Below, in pieces: positions 34,038-43,810 of a stretch of 64,000 nucleotides of DNA. The stretch is from the NCBI GenBank assembly GCA_900543085.1, contig UQQF01000005.1:10286-74285 (forward strand), in the 5' to 3' direction. Position 1 is the stretch's first letter. The number at the start of each line of letters is the position of its first letter. The notes below the pieces were generated by a model that saw only the letters and a program-made list of their open reading frames with translations, did not search any database and was not told where the DNA came from. Source of the DNA: an uncultured Eubacteriales bacterium (GTDB lineage Bacteria > Bacillota > Clostridia > Oscillospirales > Oscillospiraceae). Both the position numbers and the translations under genes were made by a program.

Positions 34038-35585
34038 TCACTTCGCGTACTCCACGGCCTTTGTCTCACGCAGCACGTGGACTTTGATCTGGCCGGGGTA
34101 GGTGAGTTCGCTCTCGATCTTCTTGGCGATGTCGCGCGCCAGCAGCACCATCTGATCCTCGCTGACCTGGTCGGGCTTGACCATGACGCGGATCTCGCGG
34201 CCGGCCTGTATGGCGTAGCAGCTCTCGATGCCGGGGAAACTGCGCGTGACCTCCTCGAGCTTTTCGAGGCGCTTGACGTAGTTTTCGATGTTCTCGCGCC
34301 TGGCTCCGGGGCGGGAGGCGGAGATGGCGTCGGCGGCCTGCACGAGACAGGCTATCACGCTGTGAGCCTCCACGTCGCCGTGGTGAGCCTCGATCGCGTG
34401 GATGACCTCGGGGGACTCCTTGTACTTGCGGGCGATGTCCACGCCGATGGTGACGTGGCTGCCTTCTACCTCGTGGTCGATGCTCTTGCCCAGGTCGTGC
34501 AGCAGTCCCGCGCGCTTGGCGGTGGTGACGTCCACGCCCAGCTCGGCGGCGAGCAGCCCCGCGATGTGCGCGACCTCGATGGAGTGGTTGAGGACGTTCT
34601 GCCCGTAGCTGGTGCGGTACTTCATGCGGCCGAGCAGGCGGATTATCTCCGGGTGCAGGCCGTGGATGTTCGTCTCGAACGCGGCGCGCTCGCCCTCCGC
34701 CTTGATGGTGGCGTTGACCTCGCGCTGGGCTTTGGCGACCATTTCCTCGATGCGCGCCGGGTGAATGCGCCCGTCCTGGATGAGCCGCTCGAGCGCTATG
34801 CGCGCTATCTCGCGCCTGACGGGGTCAAAGCTGGAGACGGTGATAGTCTCGGGGGTGTCGTCGATGATCAAATCGCAGCCGGTGAGCGTTTCTATGGAAC
34901 GAATGTTGCGTCCCTCTCGTCCTATGATGCGGCCTTTCATCTCGTCGTTGGGGAGTGGTACGACGGAGACGGTGATTTCGCTGGCGTGATCTGCCGCGCA
35001 GCGCTGGATGGCGGTGGCGATGATCTCGCGGGCGCGCTCCTCGGCCTCGTCCTTGTACTTGGCCTCGACCTCGCGCACCTTGGCGGCCATTTCGTGCGTG
35101 ACCTCGGTCTCAATGTTGGAGATAAGGTACTGCTTGGCCTCCTCCTGCGTGTAGCCGGAGATCTTCTCAAGCATTTCCAGCTGGCTCTTTTTTACAAGCT
35201 TGACCTCCTCCTGCATGGCCTCGGCCTGGGAGAGCTTCTGGTTGAGGCTCTCGGTCTTTTTCTCCAGGGCGTCGGTCTTGCGGTCGAGGTTCTCCTCCTT
35301 CTGCTGAAGGCGGCGCTCTTGCTTGGAGAGCTCGTTGCGGCGCTCTTTGACCTCGCGCTCATACTCCGTGCGGTTCTTGTGTATCTCCTCGCGCGCTTCG
35401 ACAAGGGCTTCGCGCTTTTTGCTTTCAGCGGCCTTGATGGACTCGTTGATGATGCGCTTGGCCTCCTCCTCGGCGCTGGATATTTCGCGTTCGGCGACCT
35501 TTTTGCGGTACACAATACCCAGCAGGAACCCTATGACCAGCACCACGATCACGCCGATCACGATGCCTAGTATTTCCCAAAACAT
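34038..35585 (-). CDS. rny: Ribonuclease Y
   Basis: 515 residues, full length. An N-terminal membrane helix ([20 protein letters not shown]), a long coiled coil (about 30-190), a KH domain ([19 protein letters not shown]) and an HD domain with HDLGK and HHGDVEAHS. RNase Y is the membrane-tethered endonuclease that starts mRNA decay in Firmicutes. Monocistronic behind a good promoter; a GCTGTCGGCTCG-type hairpin (33979-34016) follows the stop region. Confidence 0.97.
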   Translation of the reverse strand: MFWEILGIVIGVIVVLVIGFLLGIVYRKKVAEREISSAEEEAKRIINESIKAAESKKREALVEAREEIHKNRTEYEREVKERRNELSKQERRLQQKEENLDRKTDALEKKTESLNQKLSQAEAMQEEVKLVKKSQLEMLEKISGYTQEEAKQYLISNIETEVTHEMAAKVREVEAKYKDEAEERAREIIATAIQRCAADHASEITVSVVPLPNDEMKGRIIGREGRNIRSIETLTGCDLIIDDTPETITVSSFDPVRREIARIALERLIQDGRIHPARIEEMVAKAQREVNATIKAEGERAAFETNIHGLHPEIIRLLGRMKYRTSYGQNVLNHSIEVAHIAGLLAAELGVDVTTAKRAGLLHDLGKSIDHEVEGSHVTIGVDIARKYKESPEVIHAIEAHHGDVEAHSVIACLVQAADAISASRPGARRENIENYVKRLEKLEEVTRSFPGIESCYAIQAGREIRVMVKPDQVSEDQMVLLARDIAKKIESELTYPGQIKVHVLRETKAVEYAK

Positions 35586-35720
35586 AGTTTCAGTCTATTC
35601 CTCCTTCTCTTTGTGATAGAACAATAAGGGGCGAGCGCCGCAAAGCGTCCGTCGCGCGGCGGCCCCGAAAGAGTTAATATCAAAGGGGTCTCCCCATGAC
35701 CCCTGAAATATTATCATGTC

Positions 35721-35750
35721 ATTTTACACCACGTGAAAGCGTTATGTCAA
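35721..35750 (-). promoter_or_regulatory. Promoter of rny
   Basis: On the minus strand TTGACA (35750-35745), 18 bases, TAAAAT (35726-35721), with a leader of about 130 bases before the ATG. Confidence 0.75.
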
Positions 35751-35839
35751 GCTTGTCAGGCGGTGAACAAATACTATTTTGGCGGCCGCGCCGGGATTGC
35801 ACGGCGAGGAGCCAATAACTTGCAAAAGGGGATGCGCGT

Positions 35840-37216
35840 TTGGAAAACGCTCACATCAAGACACATACCGTGCTTGACACGCTGCTGAGCGCGGTCTCGG
35901 CCGCAGTCTGCGCGGCCATGCTCTGCGCGGCGGCGGCCTACGTGCTGCTGGACGCCCCGCGGCACGGCGCGGCTATCTGCCTCGCGGGCGTGGCCGCGGC
36001 GCTGCTGCTTGCGCTGCCGGCGAGGGGGACGCGGCGCTTTTCGGCCGCAAAACTGGGCGCCGCCGTGGCTCTTACAGCCCTGGCCGTGCGCGCGGCCTAC
36101 ACTTTGAGCGTGGAGACCGTGCCGGTCAGCGACTTCGAGCTGCTGTATTCCGCGGCTCAGGAAGTGGCCGGGGGCAATCCCGGCGCGCTGAGCGGGGAGT
36201 ATTTCGAGCTTTGGGGCTATCAGAAGCCCTTCGTGTACTATGAGGCGCTGGTCATAGCCCTCGGCGGAGGTACGACCGCGCTGGGGCTGCTGAACGCCGC
36301 CTGGGGCGCGCTGACGGCCTGGCTGGTGTTCGCGACAGCGAGGCGCTTTGCTCCGGACGGGGCGGCCTTCGCCGCCGCGCTGCTCTACGCGCTAAGCCCC
36401 GGGGCGATAATGCTCACACCGGTGGCGACAAACCAGTGCGTGTCGCTCGCGCTTATACTCCTGGGCGTGTATCTGGCGGTGTCCGGCTCCGGCTGGCGTC
36501 GCGCCGCATTGGCGGGCTGCGCGCTCGCGGCGGGGAACCTGATGCGCCCGGAGGGGATAATCGCCGTGGGCGGCCTCGCCGTCGCCGCCGTGCTCGCGCT
36601 CGCGCGCGGGGAGGACTGGAGGGCGCTGCTGCGAGACCTCGCCGCGCTGCTGCTGGCTTATTTCGCGCTGCAATTGGCCGTGGGACTGCTCGTCCCCGGC
36701 GGAATAGGCAACGCCGCGCCGGAGTGGAAGTTCGTGCTCGGCCTGGACACGGCGAGCGGCGGGCGCTACTCCGACGCCAACGCCTGGATACTCGAGCTGG
36801 AGAGCGCGGGCGAGCGCCGCGCCGCCGCGCTGGACGCGATACGCGCCTCGCTCTCCGACGCGGGCGGAGCCGGAGGCGTGCTGGGCTTCTTCGCCGGGAA
36901 GGCGGCGAGCTTCTGGGGCGGCTACGCCGACAGCTGGCTGGGCGTCGAGCACGCCTCGGACTACTTCATGCGCCTGGCCGAGCGCGCGACGTTCATCGCC
37001 ATGTGCGCGCTCGCCGCTGTGGGCAGCCTGAAGCGGCGCTCCGGCGCGGCTCACGCCGCCGTGAAGGCTGCGGTGGCGATAAACTTTGCGGCCTATCTGC
37101 TGATAGAGGTGCAGTCGCGCTACCGCTATTTCGTGCTGCCGTTTTTGTGCATCCTCGCCGCGGCGGGGCTGGAAACGCTGGCTGAGTGTAGACATCGGGC
37201 GAAAAAACGTGTATAA
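35840..37216 (+). CDS. Multi-span membrane glycosyltransferase (GT39/PMT_2-like)
   Basis: 458 residues from a TTG start with AAAGGGGA upstream. About ten hydrophobic segments. The first outer loop has VPVSDFELLYSAAQEVAGG, where the acidic residue matches the catalytic Asp of lipid-linked-sugar transferases, and the C-terminal RYRYFVLPFLCILAAAGL is typical of the family. It likely transfers a sugar from a polyprenyl carrier on the outer face. It precedes a second transferase gene. Confidence 0.75.
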   Translation: MENAHIKTHTVLDTLLSAVSAAVCAAMLCAAAAYVLLDAPRHGAAICLAGVAAALLLALPARGTRRFSAAKLGAAVALTALAVRAAYTLSVETVPVSDFELLYSAAQEVAGGNPGALSGEYFELWGYQKPFVYYEALVIALGGGTTALGLLNAAWGALTAWLVFATARRFAPDGAAFAAALLYALSPGAIMLTPVATNQCVSLALILLGVYLAVSGSGWRRAALAGCALAAGNLMRPEGIIAVGGLAVAAVLALARGEDWRALLRDLAALLLAYFALQLAVGLLVPGGIGNAAPEWKFVLGLDTASGGRYSDANAWILELESAGERRAAALDAIRASLSDAGGAGGVLGFFAGKAASFWGGYADSWLGVEHASDYFMRLAERATFIAMCALAAVGSLKRRSGAAHAAVKAAVAINFAAYLLIEVQSRYRYFVLPFLCILAAAGLETLAECRHRAKKRV

Positions 37217-37217
37217 T
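37189..37217 (+). promoter_or_regulatory. Promoter inside the end of the first glycosyltransferase gene
   Basis: TAGACA (37189-37194), 17 bases, TATAAT (37212-37217). The -10 box overlaps the TAA of the upstream gene, giving the second transferase its own promoter. Confidence 0.75.
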
Positions 37218-37257
37218 ACTATGATGCCCAATAATTTGGATGGATGAGGGAGAGCGT

Positions 37258-39102
37258 ATGTCCTACCTTACTTATATATTCCCCGTTCTTGCGGCTTTCT
37301 TCGTTATAATGGTCGCGCGGCGCTGGATGCCGGCCTTTGCCGACTCGCGCCTGCCCGCAGACCCCGAGACGGGACGCGCGGAAAAGCCCAGGTTCGGCTT
37401 TGAAAGCCGCGAGGGGCGGCTGGTGAAGCTAGACGCGCTGCTCTGCCTGATTATCACCGTGTGCTACGCCGTGGTGGCCTTCACCGGCCTGGGCGACACG
37501 ACCGCTCCGCAGAGCTGGTGCCGCTTTACCGAGCGCGGCCGGTACGCGCTCATCGACCTCGGCGAGGAGTACGACATAGGCATCGTGCGCTATTACACAG
37601 GACTGCACACCGGCAGGTACGAGATGCAGTTTTCCACGGACGGCACCACCTGGTGGGACGCCGGAACGCTGGAGCAGGAGTACGCCGACCTCTTTAAATG
37701 GCAGGACTTCTTCCCCGCGAGCGAGGGCGTGGAGGAGACGACCACGCGCTACATACGGCTCGTGGCCTCGGCCGAGCTGAGCCTCGGCGAGCTCGCCATA
37801 TATGACTCCGAAGGCACGCAGCTTGACGCATCCGGTTTTGAATACGACGCCGGCTGCACGCCGCTGTTCGACGAGCAGGACACCGTGCCGGTGCGCCCGT
37901 CGTACATGAACAGCAGCTACTTTGACGAGATATACCACGCGCGCACGGCGCTGGAGCACATAGAGAACGTCTACCCCTATGAGATAACCCACCCGCCGCT
38001 GGGCAAGGAGATAATCGGCATAGGCATCCGCCTGTTCGGCATGACGCCCTTCGGCTGGCGCTTCATGGGCACGCTTTTCGGCGTGCTGATGCTGCCCATC
38101 CTGTACGTGTTCCTCAAGCGCATGACGCGCTCGAGCGCGATAAGCGCCTGCGGCACGATCATCTTCGCGTTTGACTTCATGCACTTCGTGCAGACGCGCA
38201 TCGCCACCATAGACACGTACAGCGTGTTCTTCATACTGCTGATGTACCTGTTCATGTGGCGCTTCGTCAGCGGGGGCAAGTGGCGGTATCTGGCGCTGTC
38301 GGGCGTATTCTTCGGCCTGGGCGCGGCCAGCAAGTGGACGTGCATCTACGCCGGAGGCGGCCTCGCCGTCATCTGGCTGGTATACTGGATAACGCAGGTG
38401 AAAAAGCCCGGCTTTGCCAAGCGCTTTATCGGCAACTGCGCGTTCTGCCTGCTGTTCTTCGTGGCCATACCGGCGGCGATATACTATGTCAGCTACTACC
38501 ACTACGGCACGGCCAGCGGCCTGGACGGAGGCGTGGGGATGTTCTTCACCCGCGACTACTTCGACGTCGTGTGGGACAACCAGGTCTACATGTGGGAGTA
38601 CCACTCCGACCTCGTCAGCACGCACCCGTACTCCTCGCGCTGGTATCAGTGGCTGGTGGACGCCAGGCCGATACTCTACTACCTCGAATACTTCGACGAC
38701 GGCACGAAGATGGCCTTCGGCGCCTTCCTGAACCCCGTGTTCTGCTGGGCGGGTCTGCTGGCCATGATAGCCAACGGCATCTTCGCCGTCAAAGACCGCG
38801 ACGGCAAGAGCGCGTTCATAGTCATCGGCTATCTGGCTCAGCTCCTGCCCTGGGTACTGGTCACCAGGCTTACCTTCGCCTACCACTACTTCCCCAGCTC
38901 GGTGTTCATGCTGCTGGCTCTCTGCCATGTGTGGGAGCGATTGAAGCAGCAGGGCATCTTCAGGTGGCAGCGCAACATGTACGCGGTCACCGGCGTCTGC
39001 GCCGGACTGTTCGTGGCGTACTACCCGGTGCTGACCGGACTGCGCACGGCTATCTGGTATACGCGCGGCTTCCTGCGCTGGTTCCCCAGCTGGCCGTTCT
39101 GA
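37258..39102 (+). CDS. Phospholipid carrier-dependent O-mannosyltransferase (PMT family) with a discoidin-like insert
   Basis: 614 residues from the ATG after GGGAGAGCGT. After two N-terminal hydrophobic stretches comes a soluble segment (about 85-205: YALIDLGEEYDIGIVRYYTG, MQFSTDGTTWWDAG, RYIRLVASAELSLGELAIYD) that reads like an F5/8C discoidin fold. Then the PMT core follows: SSYFDEIYHARTALEHIE, ITHPPLGKEIIGIGIRLFG and many membrane helices. The DE pair and the HPPLGK motif are hallmarks of protein O-mannosyltransferases. The discoidin-like part could bind a glycan acceptor. Confidence 0.88.
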   Translation: MSYLTYIFPVLAAFFVIMVARRWMPAFADSRLPADPETGRAEKPRFGFESREGRLVKLDALLCLIITVCYAVVAFTGLGDTTAPQSWCRFTERGRYALIDLGEEYDIGIVRYYTGLHTGRYEMQFSTDGTTWWDAGTLEQEYADLFKWQDFFPASEGVEETTTRYIRLVASAELSLGELAIYDSEGTQLDASGFEYDAGCTPLFDEQDTVPVRPSYMNSSYFDEIYHARTALEHIENVYPYEITHPPLGKEIIGIGIRLFGMTPFGWRFMGTLFGVLMLPILYVFLKRMTRSSAISACGTIIFAFDFMHFVQTRIATIDTYSVFFILLMYLFMWRFVSGGKWRYLALSGVFFGLGAASKWTCIYAGGGLAVIWLVYWITQVKKPGFAKRFIGNCAFCLLFFVAIPAAIYYVSYYHYGTASGLDGGVGMFFTRDYFDVVWDNQVYMWEYHSDLVSTHPYSSRWYQWLVDARPILYYLEYFDDGTKMAFGAFLNPVFCWAGLLAMIANGIFAVKDRDGKSAFIVIGYLAQLLPWVLVTRLTFAYHYFPSSVFMLLALCHVWERLKQQGIFRWQRNMYAVTGVCAGLFVAYYPVLTGLRTAIWYTRGFLRWFPSWPF

Positions 39103-39191
39103 TTCGCAGACACTTTACGATACCGCCGCGCACGGCGGAGCTTTGCGGGGCTTGCCCTGATAGATTTAACGTTGTTGGGAGATAATAACCA

Positions 39192-40049
39192 ATGTTTCTC
39201 GCGGATTATCATGTACACAGCAGCTGCTCGTTCGACGCGGCAGACCGCATGGCGGCGATGGCCAGGGCCGAGCTCAAGATTGGCGTCGCCGAGATATGCT
39301 TCACCGACCACGCCGATTTCGGCGACCAGCAGACCATACAGCTCGGGCCTGAGCGCTTCCAGCTCCCCAAGAGCCAGGTAAAGCAGTTCATCGAGGCCAT
39401 GGAGAAGGCGCCCGAGGGCATAGACATCAAGCTCGGCCTGGAGCTGGGCGAGGGCAACCACGACCCGGCGCGCGCCAAGCGCGTCTACGCGATGCCGGAG
39501 TACGACTTCATCCTCGGCTCGCTGCACAACCTGAGGGACGAGCAGGACTTCTACTACATCAAGTACGAGAGCTACGACCAGTGCTGGGAGCTGTACGACA
39601 GGTACCTGGACGAGCTGATCGAGCTGGCCGGCATAAACTGCTTCGACTGCATGGCGCACATAGGCTACTGCCTGCGCTACATGCACAGGCAGGGCTTCGA
39701 CGCCGAGATAACCATGGAGCGCTACGGCGGCAAGCTGGACACGCTGCTGCGTATGCTGATAGAAAACGGCAAGGGCATAGAGCTGAACGTCGCAGACCTC
39801 GTCCCCGGCGGGCACGACGCGCCGGGCGAGCACGCCGATCCGCTGCTCAAGCCGGTGCCGAGCATAGAGATACTCCGCCGCTACCGCGAGCTGGGCGGGG
39901 ACATCATCACCGTCGGCTCCGACGCCCACTCGGTAAAAGCCGCGGGCGTGGGTCTGCGCGAGGGCTATCAGCTGCTGAGCGACATCGGCTTCAGGTACGT
40001 AGCCGTGTACAAGCGGCACAAGCCCGAGTTCAAGAGAATTGAGGTATAA
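39192..40049 (+). CDS. PHP-family histidinol-phosphatase-like enzyme
   Basis: 285 residues. DYHVHSSCS, ICFTDHADFG, LGLELGEG, LGSLHNL, MAHIGY and VGSDAH are the metal-binding His/Asp/Glu motifs of the PHP fold. HisK-type members hydrolyse L-histidinol phosphate. No his genes are near, so another phosphoester substrate is possible. First of three closely spaced genes with rpiB and a DUF4015-like gene. Confidence 0.85.
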   Translation: MFLADYHVHSSCSFDAADRMAAMARAELKIGVAEICFTDHADFGDQQTIQLGPERFQLPKSQVKQFIEAMEKAPEGIDIKLGLELGEGNHDPARAKRVYAMPEYDFILGSLHNLRDEQDFYYIKYESYDQCWELYDRYLDELIELAGINCFDCMAHIGYCLRYMHRQGFDAEITMERYGGKLDTLLRMLIENGKGIELNVADLVPGGHDAPGEHADPLLKPVPSIEILRRYRELGGDIITVGSDAHSVKAAGVGLREGYQLLSDIGFRYVAVYKRHKPEFKRIEV

Positions 40050-40061
40050 GGAGGCACGACC

Positions 40062-40502
40062 ATGTACGCAATCGGCTCCGACCACGGGGGCTACGCCCTC
40101 AAGCAGGAGATAATGAAGCACCTTTCTGAGCGCGGCATAGCCTACCGCGACTACGGCACCTACAGCGAGGAGAGCTGCGACTACCCCGACTACGGCGAGG
40201 CCGTGGGCAGGGCGGTGGCCTCCGGCGAGTGTGAGCGCGGCATAGTGGTCTGCGGCACCGGCATAGGCATCTCCATCGCCGCGAACAAGGTGCGCGGCGT
40301 GCGCTGCGCGCTGTGCGGCGACTGCTTCAGCGCGCAGATGGCTCGCGAGCACAACGACGCCAACGTGCTCGCCCTCGGCGCGCGCGTCCTGGGCGCGGGA
40401 CTGGCGCTGAAGATAGTGGACACCTTCCTGGACTCGTCCTTCGCCGGCGGCCGGCACGAGCGCCGCGTGGCCAAGCTGATGGCCATAGAGGGCGGGGAGT
40501 AA
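40062..40502 (+). CDS. rpiB: Ribose-5-phosphate isomerase B
   Basis: 146 residues. Starts IGSDHGGYALKQEIMKHL with the Asp-His substrate-binding pair, and has the active-site Cys in VCGTGIGISIAANK and the HNDANVLALGARVLG segment. Interconverts ribose and ribulose 5-phosphate in the pentose phosphate pathway. AAGGAGGCACGACC precedes the ATG, 12 bases after the PHP gene. Confidence 0.95.
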   Translation: MYAIGSDHGGYALKQEIMKHLSERGIAYRDYGTYSEESCDYPDYGEAVGRAVASGECERGIVVCGTGIGISIAANKVRGVRCALCGDCFSAQMAREHNDANVLALGARVLGAGLALKIVDTFLDSSFAGGRHERRVAKLMAIEGGE

Positions 40503-40505
40503 GCC

Positions 40506-41672
40506 ATGGCAGTCAAACGCGGCCGCGAGGTATACCGCGGCAGACGCAAGCGGCTGAACGTCATGGGCGTCGTCTTCGGCGCCATAGCGGTGCTGCTGCT
40601 GATAATGATAGTGCTGTTCTACGGCCTGCAGCGCTACATCGTGTTCGAGCACGACGGCATCTCCGTCGTGCTGCCCGGCGCGCAGTCCGACGCCTCGTCC
40701 GGCGACGGCACGGCCACGGACGGCGAGCTGACGCAGGTCAACGCCGCGCTCACGGTGGAGGACCCTGACTACTCCTCCCTGGCGGCGACGGCGGGCGAGG
40801 GGCTGAGCGATATGTTAGGCGTGTTCGTCCCGGCTGCGGACGTGACTCTGTCCGGCGTGGGCAGGTATATGTCCGTCATGTCCTCCTACGGAGCCAACGC
40901 CCTGGTGCTGGAGGTCAAGCCCGTCAGCGGCCAGCTGGTCTGGGCGTCGTCCTCGGAGACGGCGGCCGGATACGGCACCAACGGCACGACGGATCTGGCT
41001 CAGCTGGTGGCCGCGCTCAGGCAGCAGGACAGCGACATATACCTGGTCGCGCAGGTCTGCTGCTGCATAGACGGCCTGCTGCCGACGCGCAACCCCGCCA
41101 CGGCGCTCACGCTCAGCACCGGCGCGGCCTACACCGACAGCGAGGGCGCGTGGCTCGACCCGTATAACTCCACCGTGTCACAGTACATAATCGAGCTGTG
41201 CGAGGAGCTTATCGGCATGGGCTTTGACGAGATACTGCTCAAGAGCCTGTCCATGCCCGTCACCGACGCGGCCATAGGCTACAACGTACAGCTGAGCAGC
41301 ACGCCCACGGCGGAGACGGCAATCTGCGGCCTGGCCATGGAGATAACCAACGCGCTCAGCTCCTACGACGTGCCCATATCCGCCATCCTCGACACCACCA
41401 GCCTGCGCAACGGCCTGGAGAGCCAGTCCGGGCAGAACCTGGAGGTCTTCGGCAAGCTGTTCGACAGGCTGTGCTCGGCCACGGACAGCGCCTGGCGCTC
41501 CAACGTGGACTTGAGCCTGATAGACGAATACCTGACCCTCGGCGACTCCGCGCAGCGGTACCTGCCGATAATGAGCTATGTGCCCGAGGGCTACACCAGC
41601 TGCATAGTCCAGGTTCCGGAGTCTGTGCTCCCCGCGTCAGACAGCGGCACGACGGACAGCGCTGCGGCGTAA
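40506..41672 (+). CDS. Membrane-anchored putative glycoside hydrolase (DUF4015-like)
   Basis: 388 residues: basic N-terminus, one membrane helix (about 19-43, NVMGVVFGAIAVLLLIMIVL), a variable outer linker, then a TIM-barrel-like domain. ANALVLEVKPVSGQLVW, YLVAQVCC and GMGFDEILLKSLSMP correspond to DUF4015 strand motifs (typically V-KDDSG and GFDEIQFDYIRFP). The acidic residue expected after GFDEIQ is Lys here, so catalysis is uncertain. Its start is three bases after rpiB. Confidence 0.65.
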   Translation: MAVKRGREVYRGRRKRLNVMGVVFGAIAVLLLIMIVLFYGLQRYIVFEHDGISVVLPGAQSDASSGDGTATDGELTQVNAALTVEDPDYSSLAATAGEGLSDMLGVFVPAADVTLSGVGRYMSVMSSYGANALVLEVKPVSGQLVWASSSETAAGYGTNGTTDLAQLVAALRQQDSDIYLVAQVCCCIDGLLPTRNPATALTLSTGAAYTDSEGAWLDPYNSTVSQYIIELCEELIGMGFDEILLKSLSMPVTDAAIGYNVQLSSTPTAETAICGLAMEITNALSSYDVPISAILDTTSLRNGLESQSGQNLEVFGKLFDRLCSATDSAWRSNVDLSLIDEYLTLGDSAQRYLPIMSYVPEGYTSCIVQVPESVLPASDSGTTDSAAA

Positions 41673-41679
41673 ATAAAAA

Positions 41680-41716
41680 GCACCGGGACGGTAAAGACCG
41701 TCCCGGTGTTATTTTT
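41680..41716. terminator. Terminator between converging genes
   Basis: CACCGGGACGGT AAAG ACCGTCCCGGTG, a 12-base-pair stem with A-run on the left and TTATTTTT on the right. Confidence 0.9.
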
Positions 41717-41728
41717 GCGGCGCGAGGC

Positions 41729-43618
41729 TCAGAGCTTGTCGACCTCGCCCAGCCAGAGCGCGTTGCAGGCGTCGCTGGGCATCTTGTGGCCGTCGCGCGG
41801 GCTGAGGGTGAAGCCCATGACGGCGGGGCCGTCGGCGCTGGCGGAGCGCTTGAACTGCTGCACGAAGAAGCGGCGGCAGTAGCTGCGCAGCCAGTGTACC
41901 AGCGTGTCGTGGTCAAACTCGCCCTTGAAGGCCAGCTCGGCCAGGCGGAGCACCTTGGCGGGGGAGCCGCCGCGCATGACCATGTGGTACAGGAAGAAGT
42001 CCTGGAGGATGTAGGGACCCACGCTGTCCTCGCTCTTTTGCAGCAGCTCGCCCTCGTCGCCGATGGGCAGCAGCTCGGGCGTGACCGGGGTGTCCCAGAT
42101 GTCGTGCAGGGCATCGGCGAGAACCTTGTCCTCGGTGGTCTCGGAGATGTACTTCACAACGGCGCGAACCATGGTCTTGGTCATGCCGGCGTTGATGTCG
42201 TAGTTGGAGATCTGGTCGCCGTTATAGGTGCACCAGCCGTCGGCCTGCTCGCTGAGATCCTTGGTGCCGACGTCGAGGCCGTCCACCTTGTTGGCGATGT
42301 CCAGCAGCACCATCGTGCGCTCGCGCGCCTGGGCGTTCTCGAAGACGACGCTGTGGTCGTTGAAGTCGTGGCCGATGGTCTCGAAGTGCTTCTTGACGCT
42401 CTCGCCTATGGGGATGACGCGCAGCTCCGCGCCGAGCTGCTCGGCGATGGTGATGGCGTTGTTCTTGGTGCGGTCGGTGGTGCCGAAGCAGGGCATCGTC
42501 ACGGCGACGATGTTCTTGCGGGGCAGGCCGCAGATGTCCATGGCCTTGGCGCAGGCGAGCATGACCAGCGTGGAGTCGACGCCGCCGGAGACGCCAATGA
42601 CGGGGCGCCAGCAGTTGGTGTACTCCATGCGCTTGATGAGGCCGGTGGCCTGGATGGTCAGGCAGCGCTCGGCAAACTCGGCGATGTGGCCGTCGGGCAC
42701 GAAGGGCTCGCGCTTTATACGGCGGGTGAGGCGGGTCTCGGCCAGGTGCAGCTCCCAGGTGTAGCGGGCGATGGGCATACGCGGCGCGTCGGCATAGGTC
42801 TGAGAGCGCATACGCGCGTCGTTGAGGTTGAAGATGTCCAGCTCGCTCACGGCCATGCCGGAGCCGTTCTCGCTGACGGAGAGGGTCTCGCCGTCGTCGG
42901 TGACGAGGCACAGGCCGTAGTAGCTCTTGTCCGTGGTGCTCTCGCCGCTGGACGGCGCGGCGCTGACGCAGCCGTAGTGCAGGCGCCTGGTGTCCACCTC
43001 GAGGGCGGTCATGGTGTCGCGGCGGGAGGTGGAGCTCATCGGCGCGTCGCTCAGCTCGGCAATGACGGTGGCGCCGGCGGTGCAGAGCATGGCGGTGGGG
43101 GGCACGGCGAGAGCGCGGTCGGCGGCGAACTGCACGCCCACGGCGAGGCCGGGGATGGTCTCGGTCACGTAGAGCATCTCGCTCTCGATGCAGCAGTAGT
43201 AGTCGTCGGAGACGTTGACGTCGATGTTCTCGTTGGTGTTGACGGCGGTGAACGGCGTGCCGCGCACGTTGCGGCGGGCGGTGAAGCCCAGGATCTCGCC
43301 GTTGCAGATGACGGCGGCGGCGCTGTAGACCGCTCCGCGCACGGCCAGCGGCAGGCCGACGACGACGAGCATGTCGCTGCCCTGGGTCGACACGGTTATC
43401 TGCCTGAGTCCGTCCATCGCGGCGTCGGTCAGCTGGCGCTGGAAGTAGAGGTGACCGCAGGTGGCGCCGGTCAGCACCAGCTCGGGGAAGGTCAGCAGCT
43501 TAACGCCCTGCTCCTTCGCGTCCGCTATGCAGTCAATGATCTTACCGGTGTTGTAGGCGGGGTCGGCGACCCTGATCTCAGGAGCCGCCGCGGCAACTTT
43601 CAGAAATCCATCCTTCAT
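41729..43618 (-). CDS. nadE: NAD(+) synthetase with degenerate nitrilase (glutaminase) domain
   Basis: 629 residues, the size of glutamine-dependent NAD synthetases. The synthetase half is intact: VSGGVDSTLVMLACAKAMD (SGGVDS 344-349) and VTMPCFGTTDRTKNNA. In the N-terminal nitrilase half the Glu is present (FPE, Glu46), but the usual EICEDLW segment with the catalytic Cys reads QFAADRA (Ala165), and the usual PK-LPNY segment with the catalytic Lys reads ARRNVRG. The glutaminase triad is therefore lost, while the fold seems kept (GATVIAELSDAP). It may use free ammonia. A separate short nadE lies at 25880-26608. Confidence 0.9.
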   Translation of the reverse strand: MKDGFLKVAAAAPEIRVADPAYNTGKIIDCIADAKEQGVKLLTFPELVLTGATCGHLYFQRQLTDAAMDGLRQITVSTQGSDMLVVVGLPLAVRGAVYSAAAVICNGEILGFTARRNVRGTPFTAVNTNENIDVNVSDDYYCCIESEMLYVTETIPGLAVGVQFAADRALAVPPTAMLCTAGATVIAELSDAPMSSTSRRDTMTALEVDTRRLHYGCVSAAPSSGESTTDKSYYGLCLVTDDGETLSVSENGSGMAVSELDIFNLNDARMRSQTYADAPRMPIARYTWELHLAETRLTRRIKREPFVPDGHIAEFAERCLTIQATGLIKRMEYTNCWRPVIGVSGGVDSTLVMLACAKAMDICGLPRKNIVAVTMPCFGTTDRTKNNAITIAEQLGAELRVIPIGESVKKHFETIGHDFNDHSVVFENAQARERTMVLLDIANKVDGLDVGTKDLSEQADGWCTYNGDQISNYDINAGMTKTMVRAVVKYISETTEDKVLADALHDIWDTPVTPELLPIGDEGELLQKSEDSVGPYILQDFFLYHMVMRGGSPAKVLRLAELAFKGEFDHDTLVHWLRSYCRRFFVQQFKRSASADGPAVMGFTLSPRDGHKMPSDACNALWLGEVDKL

Positions 43619-43647
43619 TATTTATCACCCTGATTTAAGAATTCCAT

Positions 43648-43776
43648 GGGGGACTTCGTCCCCCCTAGATACGCGGCATAAATGCCGCGATACCCCCCTC
43701 GCCTCGCACGGCGAGGCGGTCGCGGACACGTGTCCGCGAGATGCGGTATCGAGCCGAGGCAAAGCCCCGTCTCGAT
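43648..43776. repeat. Cluster of five consecutive hairpins
   Basis: Between glyS and nadE lie, in order, GGGGGA-CTTCG-TCCCCC, GCGGCAT-AA-ATGCCGC, CGCCTCGC-ACG-GCGAGGCG (43700-43718), the 20-base perfect palindrome TCGCGGACACGTGTCCGCGA (43720-43739) and an ATCGAG..CTCGAT stem (43748-43776). No gene. It looks like a REP/MITE-type palindromic insertion, or an RNA processing or termination block between the two minus-strand genes. Confidence 0.7.
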
Positions 43777-43810
43777 GTTTTATATCTGTTGCGCGAGGGG
43801 AATTGTAAAC

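Noticed and set aside
22049..35570. Long open frames on the strand opposite to high-G+C genes (for example opposite rny and the dehydratase subunits)
   Set aside because: They mirror the codon bias of the true genes, lack ribosome binding sites, and have no recognisable domains.
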